The position numbers and the translations under genes are program-made. From contig NZ_JBHFNQ010000108.1 in the NCBI RefSeq assembly GCF_041929345.1, positions 1 through 64,000 on the forward strand: a stretch of 64,000 bases of DNA, in the 5' to 3' direction. Numbering within the stretch: position 1 is the stretch's first letter; the number at the start of each line of letters is the position of its first letter. Positions 34,432 through 40,826 of this stretch are shown in pieces. The notes beneath the pieces were generated by a model. It saw only the letters and a program-made list of their open reading frames with translations, ran no database searches and was not told the origin of the DNA. The DNA comes from Floridanema aerugineum (GTDB lineage: Bacteria; Cyanobacteriota; Cyanobacteriia; Cyanobacteriales; Aerosakkonemataceae).

Positions 34432-35694
34432 ATGAAAAATAACCATGAAAAAATCATCTACGAACACCTAATAAGCTGTGTTCAGAATGAAGCGCCAGCA
34501 CAAATTATCGAACGCTTACAGCAGCTATTTATTGATGGCATTGGTTATCCTGAAACGGATGTGGAAGCAGCCTTATATAAAATAGTTGCTAATTTAGAAA
34601 ATCAGCAAGAGTTTAATTACATTATTAGTCGTTGCTGCTACATTTTAATTAACCGTTGGCAAATGCAGCAAAAAAATAAAAATGCGATCGCAGAATTAAT
34701 AGAACTCTTTGAGAACTCATCTTCCAGATTTTCGGGAATTGCTAGTCGTTCTCGCCTAGTGCAACGTTTGCACGAGTTAACCTCTAATTTTACGCAAAGT
34801 GAAGAATACAAAGTCTTACGACGTTTAGTTCCCGCATTTGCACCCAAAATTCTCACAGTTAATCAAGAGGCTAAATATCCCTTGGGACAATTAATTTCAC
34901 GCTATCCATTTTTATACGATCATTGTTTGCTGGGCAACGAAAATTCTGACCTGCAAAAACAAACCGTTCGCGAAATTCAGGAACAGAAACAAAAACAATT
35001 TGAGCTTAGTTTATCTCAATATACCCTTTATCTTTTAAGGCACCTGAAAACCGCTAAGAAAATTGATTCGGAATTCGGAGACAAAATTATTGCGCCAGTT
35101 AAAAACCCTACCTTATTAACAGATGAAAAGCTTTATCTGGCGCTGCAAGAATTCGTTGGTAAAGTCAAAGATTCTTATACTTATCGAGACTTAGCTCAAG
35201 ATTTTCTGTCTCAAAATAGCAAAAACCAAAATTATCGAGGGTTTAAATCTTATCTGTACGAGTACCTAATTGATTCAGTCGATCCGAAATATGGAAAACA
35301 TCAGTTTAATAATCGACTTTATCAGTACTTGAAAAACTTATTTTCTGAAAAAGACTCTCAGAAATTAAATGATGTTCTAATTATGCAAACTTGTAGTGAA
35401 CTCTTCAACTTCTTGGTAGAAAGTCCCACCCATCCCAACTATTACTTCTTTCTCGATTTAGTTGCTAACCTTGGCCCCCGGCGAACGATCGGCATATTAC
35501 TAAAAATCGCTCTTCTTTCCAACAAAGTTAAGCCACTTTTAGAAAGACGATTTTCTATTTTGTTTAGTTACTATGAATCGCAAACAGTGGAGGATTTGCG
35601 GTGGTTAGTGCAATCTTTAGAAAACTTAAATGTGGCTTTGGTGACAAACTTCGGTGCAGTGGATTTGTCTTTTATTAAGCATGGTATTAAATAG
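34432..35694 (+). CDS. Conserved-looking helical protein of unknown function
   Basis: 420 residues, cytoplasmic by composition, with no signal peptide or membrane helix. It is predicted to be almost entirely helical. Segments such as NYIISRCCYILINRWQMQQ, YPLGQLISRYPFLYDHCLLG and FLDLVANLGPRRTIGILLKI suggest a repeat-like alpha solenoid, but no named motif or catalytic residue can be identified. Base composition matches the neighbours, so there is no sign of recent transfer. The gene is monocistronic and followed by a palindromic repeat. I do not recognise the family with confidence. Confidence 0.7.
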   Translation: MKNNHEKIIYEHLISCVQNEAPAQIIERLQQLFIDGIGYPETDVEAALYKIVANLENQQEFNYIISRCCYILINRWQMQQKNKNAIAELIELFENSSSRFSGIASRSRLVQRLHELTSNFTQSEEYKVLRRLVPAFAPKILTVNQEAKYPLGQLISRYPFLYDHCLLGNENSDLQKQTVREIQEQKQKQFELSLSQYTLYLLRHLKTAKKIDSEFGDKIIAPVKNPTLLTDEKLYLALQEFVGKVKDSYTYRDLAQDFLSQNSKNQNYRGFKSYLYEYLIDSVDPKYGKHQFNNRLYQYLKNLFSEKDSQKLNDVLIMQTCSELFNFLVESPTHPNYYFFLDLVANLGPRRTIGILLKIALLSNKVKPLLERRFSILFSYYESQTVEDLRWLVQSLENLNVALVTNFGAVDLSFIKHGIK

Positions 35695-35725
35695 ATATAC
35701 CGTGAAAACCAACTTCGGCTCTCCT

Positions 35726-35821
35726 GCCTACCCGACAAGAAAGCTGTAACTCTTGTGGGGTAGGCATCCTGCCTGACCCATCCTCAGATAACTATTATCA
35801 CTTTATTTATTTACACCTACT
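35726..35821. repeat. Composite repeat: TGCCTACCC hairpin plus copied element end
   Basis: TGCCTACCCGACAAGA and CTTGTGGGGTAGGCA form a hairpin (35726-35768). It is followed at 35787-35821 by GATAACTATTATCACTTTAT and TTATTTACACCTACT, a near-identical copy of the right arm of the element at 31858-31957. Confidence 0.65.
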
Positions 35822-35959
35822 GAAAAGCTATGCGCGTATTTGATGTGGGGACGATCGCTAAATTCTACTTAACAACAAATGCAGAATACAAAAAAAACAA
35901 AAGCTTATATTCGGATGCTAGATTATTTGCGGTTGTTAATTTTGGAGTATCTCATTAAT

Positions 35960-36637
35960 TTAGCTTAACTGTCGCAAACGATAACCCATGCCGTGAACTG
36001 TTTCGATTAAATTTTCTGGAGCACCCGCAGCTTTTAACTTTTGCCGTAAACTTCTAAGATGTACTTTTACTGTGTCTTCTTCTGGGGGTGCTTCCAAAGA
36101 CCAAATGTGTTCAATAATGATGCTGCGACTGAGAACACGCCGCCCACTTCTGAGTAACAATTCTAACAAACTGTATTCTTTAGGAGTTAAATGTAGCGGT
36201 TTATCTGCATAATTCACTTCGTAAGTACTCGGATCTAAACGCAGTTTTCCCCATTCTAAAATCGGGGGTAAACAGGAATTTCCGCGCCGCAATAAAGCAC
36301 GAACTCTAGCAAATAATTCCCCTAAATCTACAGGTTTTACAACATAATCATCAGCACCCGCATCTAAGCCATTAATTTTATCGGTGACGGTATCGCAAGC
36401 GGTGAGCATGAGCACAGGCATATTGTAACCGTGCGATCGCAAACGCTGACAAAGACTCTTCCCATCCAACTCTGGCAACATCAAATCTAAAAGCATCAAG
36501 TCATAGTTGAGTACCTTGACTTGTTCCCATCCTGATTCCCCATCACTCACCACATCAACAACATAGCGCTGATCGGTCAGTGCTTCCGCTAACGTTTCCG
36601 CAAGACGCAAATCATCTTCAACCAGAAGAATTCTCAT
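35960..36637 (-). CDS. OmpR/PhoB-family response regulator (RppA-like)
   Basis: 225 residues. The receiver domain spans 1-120 with acidic residues in LLVEDD, phospho-acceptor Asp in DLMLLDLMLPELDG, the T/S position in MLTACD and the lysine in DYVVKPVDLGE. The winged-helix DNA-binding domain spans about 128-225 (LTPKEYSLLELLLRSGRRVL, then VHLRSLRQKLKAAG and HGMGYRL). No kinase gene is adjacent. It is divergent from the pecB operon across a 319-base shared spacer, so control of phycobilisome genes is a natural hypothesis, but sequence alone does not prove it. It resembles the cyanobacterial RppA/redox regulator group. Confidence 0.85.
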   Translation of the reverse strand: MRILLVEDDLRLAETLAEALTDQRYVVDVVSDGESGWEQVKVLNYDLMLLDLMLPELDGKSLCQRLRSHGYNMPVLMLTACDTVTDKINGLDAGADDYVVKPVDLGELFARVRALLRRGNSCLPPILEWGKLRLDPSTYEVNYADKPLHLTPKEYSLLELLLRSGRRVLSRSIIIEHIWSLEAPPEEDTVKVHLRSLRQKLKAAGAPENLIETVHGMGYRLRQLS

Positions 36638-36956
36638 AAGCGCAAAATTTGATCACCAAAATTAATAACCTTCTGGCAGCAAGAGTTTCGACTGTTCAGA
36701 AAATCTTACCCTTTTTGGTGGACATTATTTTGGCTTAAGATTCGCAATAAAAGTTAAGATTTTTTACAAAAGCTTGTAATAATAACTTAAGCCTTTGTTT
36801 CGGTTTGTAACAAATTACTCAATTCGTTACAATCTTTCCGATTTCTTTACCTTTTCCTCACCAATTTTTTTACTTTTGGAAGGTAAGGTTCTATGCAAGC
36901 TGAACTTTTGACAGCCGCAATTTATAAAACCTAAGCAACTTAGGAGATTTAAGAAA
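36638..36956 (+). promoter_or_regulatory. Divergent regulator / pec operon promoter region
   Basis: This 319-base spacer must hold the promoters of the response regulator (leftward) and of pecB (rightward). An imperfect hairpin (TTTACCTTTTCC with GGAAGGTAAG) lies at about 36847-36888, in the probable leader of pecB. AGGAGATTTAAGAAA is the pecB ribosome binding site. No operator can be named. Confidence 0.5.
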
Positions 36957-37475
36957 ATGCTCGACGCTTTCTCCAGAGTAGTTGATCAAGCTGATAAGAA
37001 AGGTGCTTACCTAAGCGAAGATCAAGTAAATGCTTTGTCCAACATGGTTGCCGAAAGCAACAAACGCTTGGACATAGTTAACCGCCTCACCAGCAACGCT
37101 TCCACCATTACCGCTAATGCTTATCGGGCATTAGTTGCAGAAGAACCCCAAGTTTTCGGCCCTGGTGGTGCTTGCTTCCATAACCGTAACCAAGCCGCTT
37201 GCATTCGGGACTTAGGATTCATTTTACGCTATGTCACCTACTCAGTACTAGCGGGCGATGCCAGTGCAATGGATGATCGTTGCTTAAATGGTTTGCGCGA
37301 AACCTACCAAGCTTTAGGAACTCCTGGTAACACAGTTGCTAAAGGCATCCAAAAAATGAAAGATGCGGCAATTCAAATCGCTAACGATTCCAATGGTATT
37401 ACCAGAGGAGATTGCAGCGCTTTAATGTCAGAATTAGCTGGCTATTTCGATCGAGCCGCTGGCGCAGTTGCCTAG
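36957..37475 (+). CDS. pecB: Phycoerythrocyanin beta subunit
   Basis: 172 residues of the phycobiliprotein beta fold. Bilin-attachment cysteines are at C82 (QAACIRDLGFILRYVTY) and C153 (NGITRGDCSALMSEL). The block FGPGGACFHNRNQAACIRDL fits PecB rather than CpcB, whose equivalent is PGGNAYTSRRMAACLRDM. The Asn methylated in phycocyanin beta (after PGG) is Ala here. PecB carries phycocyanobilins and pairs with PecA at the rod tips of the phycobilisome. It is the first gene of pecB-pecA-pecC-pecE/F. Confidence 0.9.
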   Translation: MLDAFSRVVDQADKKGAYLSEDQVNALSNMVAESNKRLDIVNRLTSNASTITANAYRALVAEEPQVFGPGGACFHNRNQAACIRDLGFILRYVTYSVLAGDASAMDDRCLNGLRETYQALGTPGNTVAKGIQKMKDAAIQIANDSNGITRGDCSALMSELAGYFDRAAGAVA

Positions 37476-37592
37476 TAAAAAGGCAGAAGGCAGAAGCTAA
37501 GCAAATCTGCCATCCTGCACAATGTCGAATTTAAGTTACAACCTCAGATTACACCACAGCTTAATCAAAGCATTGCGGAGAAAAAAGATATC

Positions 37593-38081
37593 ATGAAGAC
37601 CCCGATCACAGAAGCAATTGCCGCAGCAGATTCTCGTGGCGCTTACCTCAGCAACACCGAAATGCAAGCGATTTTCGGTCGCTTTAACCGTGCTCGTGCT
37701 GGATTAGAAGCCGCCAAAGCATTTAATAATAATGGCAAAAAGTGGGCAGAAGCAGCTGCTAACCATGTGTATCAAAAATTCCCTTACACCACCCAAATGC
37801 AAGGGCCACAATATGCTTCTACCCAAGAAGGCAAAAACAAGTGTGTACGGGATATCGACCACTACTTGCGTACTATTAGCTACTGCTGTGTTGTCGGTGG
37901 TACAGGGCCGATCGATGAATATGTATTAGCAGGCGTGAAAGAATTCAACGCTGCTTTGGGATTGTCTCCCAGCTGGTACGTTGCAGCATTAGAATTTGTT
38001 CGTGATAATCATGGTTTGTCTGGCGATGCCGCAGGTGAAGCCAACATTTACCTCAACTACGCAATCAACGCACTAAGCTAA
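37593..38081 (+). CDS. pecA: Phycoerythrocyanin alpha subunit
   Basis: 162 residues. The chromophore cysteine is C84 (GKNKCVRDIDHYLRTISYCC). The stretches FGRFNRARAGLEAAKAFNNN, GKKWAEAAANHVYQKFPY and SPSWYVAALEFVRDNHGLSG match PecA more closely than CpcA. PecA carries phycoviolobilin at this cysteine, made by attachment and isomerisation of phycocyanobilin by PecE/PecF. It lies 117 bases after pecB and is followed by a large hairpin. Confidence 0.92.
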   Translation: MKTPITEAIAAADSRGAYLSNTEMQAIFGRFNRARAGLEAAKAFNNNGKKWAEAAANHVYQKFPYTTQMQGPQYASTQEGKNKCVRDIDHYLRTISYCCVVGGTGPIDEYVLAGVKEFNAALGLSPSWYVAALEFVRDNHGLSGDAAGEANIYLNYAINALS

Positions 38082-38089
38082 CTCGTTCT

Positions 38090-38199
38090 TAGTCATTGGT
38101 CATTGGTCGTTTGTCATTAGTTATTTGTTATTGGTGATTGATTCAGGAATGACAAATAACAAAAGACAAATGACTATTGACCAATGACAAAAACGTTTT
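38090..38199 (+). terminator. Heptamer-repeat-derived hairpin between pecA and pecC (attenuator-like)
   Basis: The left arm (38090-38132) contains TCATTGGTCATTGG and TCATTAGTTATTTGTTATT; the right arm (38147-38192) is its reverse complement over about 43 bases with few mismatches. AAAACGTTTTTT follows. The arms are built from the TCATTGG heptamer also seen at 52021-52083. Position and T-run suggest partial termination after pecBA, lowering linker gene expression relative to the subunits. Confidence 0.65.
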
Positions 38200-38217
38200 T
38201 TAATGGAGCAGTAAAAC

Positions 38218-39054
38218 ATGAGTCTTTTAACAGAAGATCGCTTAGGCTTTAGCGGCGCAGTTGGGAAAAAATTTGAACTGCGCCGCAATTGGACAGAAGA
38301 CGATTTGCAACAAGTTTTTCGCGCCGCTTACGAGCACGTTTTCGGACGGGAAAGAGTGTATACCAGTGGTGTATTTGCCAGTGCCGAAGCTTTGTTAAGA
38401 AATGGCAGCATTAACGTGCGGCAATTTATTGCGATTTTAGCCAAATCAGAATTTTACAAAGAGCGGTTTTTCTACAACAAATCTCAAGTACGGTTCATTG
38501 AATTGAATTATAAGCACTTATTGGGACGTGCGCCTTACGACCAATCAGAGATTGCTTATCACGTTGATATTTACGCTTCTCAGGGCTACGAAGCAGAAAT
38601 CGATTCCTACATTTATAGCCCAGAATATAGCTCTGCTTTTGGTGATTATACCGTTCCTTTTTATCGGGGATTCCAATCAATTCCCGGTCAAAAAACCGTA
38701 GGTTTTAACCGTTTGTTTAGCCTATATCGGGGAAATGGAAATAGTGATAATGCCCAGTATGGAGGGAGAGATTCCAAACTGCGGTTGCGAATTTCCATGA
38801 ATTTGCCAAATGCAATTACTCCCCCGACAGTTACTACCAGAAGTGCGCTTAGCAATGCGGGAACTTTACGGAGTGCGCCCAACAGAGGAGATTCTCGCGT
38901 ATATTTGGTAGAAGCAATTATAGGCGGAGTTGGTACAAAAGTTGCGGTGCGTCGCAGTCGCCAAATTTATTCTGTACCCTTCGATCAATTGTCGGAAAAA
39001 TACCAAGAAATCCATAAACGGGGCGGCAAAATTGTCAGTGTTACACCTGCTTAG
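38218..39054 (+). CDS. pecC: Phycoerythrocyanin-associated rod linker polypeptide
   Basis: 278 residues. The N-terminal PBS linker domain spans about 20-150 (LRRNWTEDDLQQVFRAAYEH, VRQFIAILAKSEFYKERFF, FIELNYKHLLGRAPYDQSE). A variable stretch follows, then a C-terminal CpcD-like domain from about 220 (VYLVEAIIGGVGTKVAVRRS, then YQEIHKRGGKIVSVTP). It stacks phycoerythrocyanin hexamers at the distal end of phycobilisome rods. CpcC is the main alternative by sequence; position after pecBA decides. The ribosome binding site is TGGAG. Confidence 0.88.
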   Translation: MSLLTEDRLGFSGAVGKKFELRRNWTEDDLQQVFRAAYEHVFGRERVYTSGVFASAEALLRNGSINVRQFIAILAKSEFYKERFFYNKSQVRFIELNYKHLLGRAPYDQSEIAYHVDIYASQGYEAEIDSYIYSPEYSSAFGDYTVPFYRGFQSIPGQKTVGFNRLFSLYRGNGNSDNAQYGGRDSKLRLRISMNLPNAITPPTVTTRSALSNAGTLRSAPNRGDSRVYLVEAIIGGVGTKVAVRRSRQIYSVPFDQLSEKYQEIHKRGGKIVSVTPA

Positions 39055-39057
39055 GGA

Positions 39058-39172
39058 TTGATGATTGGGGACTGGGGACTGGGGACTAGGAGGAAAGTTT
39101 TAAGTTTTGAGTTTTGAGTTTTGAGTTAAGAAACTTCTCCTTGTCTCCTAGTGCCCAATCTCTAGTCCCTCA
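39058..39172 (+). repeat. Heptamer-repeat hairpin between pecC and pecE/F
   Basis: The left side has three GGGGACT heptamers running into AGGAG; the right side, CTCCTTGTCTCCTAG, GTGCCCAATCTCTAGTCCC, is their approximate complement. A TTTTGAG tandem lies in the loop. This is the CCCCAGT-type short repeat arranged as an inverted pair at a second junction of the operon. Confidence 0.65.
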
Positions 39173-39204
39173 TAGTATTCAATTAATAATAAAAAACGAT
39201 TTTT

Positions 39205-40539
39205 ATGACTACTACTTACGCGACTGAACCAATTAATTCGGCAAAAAGTGCGATCGCAGCTTTAACCGGAGATGATAATCAAACCCGTTATTATGCTGCT
39301 TGGTGGTTAGGTAAAAATAAAGTGCAGTCAGCTTGTCCTTTTTTATGTGCAGCTTTGCGGGATGAACGCTATCGTACTGAACAGGGTGGATATCCTTTAA
39401 GAAGACAAGCGGCGAGGGCATTAGGACAGTTAAAAAATCGCGAAGCTGTGCCTGATTTATTAATAGCTTTAGATTGTGAAGATTTGAATTTAAGGGAAGC
39501 TGTGGTACAAGCGATCGCAGCGATTGGCGATCGCCAAGCAATTCCCACTTTAACTACTCTTTTAAAATCCCATTCTGAGCAACCTTACGAAGCAATAATT
39601 GAAGCTTTAGGCACGTTACAAGCATGGGAAGTTCGGGATTTAATTGAACCTTTTTTACAGGATAAATCAGAACGGGTACAATGTGCCGCAGCGAGATATC
39701 TTTATTTATTAACTCAGGAACCGCAATATATAGAAAGGTTGGTACAAAATCTCAGTCATGATAATATGTATTTGCGGTGGGCAGCGGCTTTTGATTTGGG
39801 TGCGATCGGACATTTAACCGCAGCAGAAGCAATTATTTCCGCGAAAGTCGCTGATAGTTTAAAGTTGTTGAATTTGAAGCGAATTTTAGAAGCTTTGTTG
39901 GCAGATGAAGCAGAGAATGGGACATCTGGCGAGGGAAAAAGTTTTTTGTTGGGTGCGATCGATCAATTGTTACTACCGGAAAATCGGGGAGTTGGGGTAA
40001 GTAATGGGGAAGCGATCGCCTCTTTAATTGAACAATTGCACCATCATCATCCAGCTATTTCAGCAATAGCAGTAGAATCATTAGTAGAAATTGGCAGCGA
40101 AACAGTAGAACCTTTAATTACCGCATTTTTAAAATGTAAAGATCACGGAATTCAAGGTTTTATCATCCAAGGATTAGCCCGAATAGGTGATATTCGCGCC
40201 TTGGATTTATTAATCGAAGTTGTGGGAATAGAAGTTGCCAATCACTGTCAGGGAAGTGTGCGAAGAATGGCAGCAAGAGGGTTAGGAAAAATCGGCAGTA
40301 CAACAAATGATATTTCGGCGATCGATCGTTGCATAGAAAAACTAAATTGGGCATTATCTAACGTTGAAGATTGGGCATTACGTTATGCAGCAATTGTTTC
40401 ATTACAAGAAATTGCCACCCCTGAAACTCAGACAATTTTAGAACAAGCATTACCACAACAAACAGACCAAATTGTAAGATTGCGTTGCCAAACCGCCTTA
40501 GAAAATTGGCAACCTGCTAAAATTACAATCAACAACTAA
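39205..40539 (+). CDS. Fused PecE-PecF-type phycoviolobilin lyase-isomerase
   Basis: 444 residues of HEAT-like repeats. Residues about 15-250 match CpcE/PecE (RYYAAWWLGKNKVQSACPFL, GGYPLRRQAARALGQLKNRE). From about 265 to the end the protein matches CpcF/PecF (VESLVEIGSETVEPLITAFL, then VRRMAARGLGKIG and DWALRYAAIVSLQEI). The NHCQG motif at 346-350, characteristic of PecF-type isomerising lyases, is present. PecE and PecF normally are two separate proteins that attach phycocyanobilin to PecA C84 and isomerise it to phycoviolobilin. Here one reading frame covers both, as in RpcG of marine Synechococcus, which makes phycourobilin. No separate pecF follows. Context (pecBAC) favours phycoviolobilin. 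The junction region (230-265) is hydrophilic and low in similarity. Confidence 0.85.
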   Translation: MTTTYATEPINSAKSAIAALTGDDNQTRYYAAWWLGKNKVQSACPFLCAALRDERYRTEQGGYPLRRQAARALGQLKNREAVPDLLIALDCEDLNLREAVVQAIAAIGDRQAIPTLTTLLKSHSEQPYEAIIEALGTLQAWEVRDLIEPFLQDKSERVQCAAARYLYLLTQEPQYIERLVQNLSHDNMYLRWAAAFDLGAIGHLTAAEAIISAKVADSLKLLNLKRILEALLADEAENGTSGEGKSFLLGAIDQLLLPENRGVGVSNGEAIASLIEQLHHHHPAISAIAVESLVEIGSETVEPLITAFLKCKDHGIQGFIIQGLARIGDIRALDLLIEVVGIEVANHCQGSVRRMAARGLGKIGSTTNDISAIDRCIEKLNWALSNVEDWALRYAAIVSLQEIATPETQTILEQALPQQTDQIVRLRCQTALENWQPAKITINN

Positions 40540-40699
40540 AATTCATCTGCGGTCAAAAACATCTTTCCCTATAGCTTCCATCGACTACGTTAAACTCCTA
40601 CTCTGTACTTGTTGAAGTGAAAGCAAATTATCCCACTCCTTTTTGGGGTGGGAATTTCCTGTATAGATTAAACTTATTACAAAAGCTAAAAATTTAGGA

Positions 40700-40799
40700 T
40701 TTTTTACCACAGATATCCACAGATGAACACAGATGAACACAGATAATATTCTTTCTCTCTTTCTTTTCTCTGCGTCCTCTGCGTCTGTAGCGGTTTTAA
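40700..40799. repeat. Intergenic repeat, ACAGATGAAC tandem and CTCTGCGTC block
   Basis: Two ACAGATGAAC units are followed by TTTCTCTGCGTCCTCTGCGT and CTGTAGCGGTT. The second part recurs in inverted orientation at 43374-43410, so the two copies flank the histidine kinase gene. Confidence 0.65.
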
Positions 40800-40826
40800 T
40801 AATAAAATCTCTCAACATCACCCAAA

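Noticed and set aside
36800..36830. NtcA-type site (GTA-N8-TAC) upstream of pecB
   Set aside because: The nearest match (GTAACAAATTAC) has a six-base spacer, not eight.
36957..39054. Phycocyanin (cpcBAC) as the identity of the subunit genes
   Set aside because: The FGPGGACFHNRNQAACIRDL and GKKWAEAAANHVYQKFPY blocks and the PecF-type NHCQG motif downstream fit phycoerythrocyanin better.
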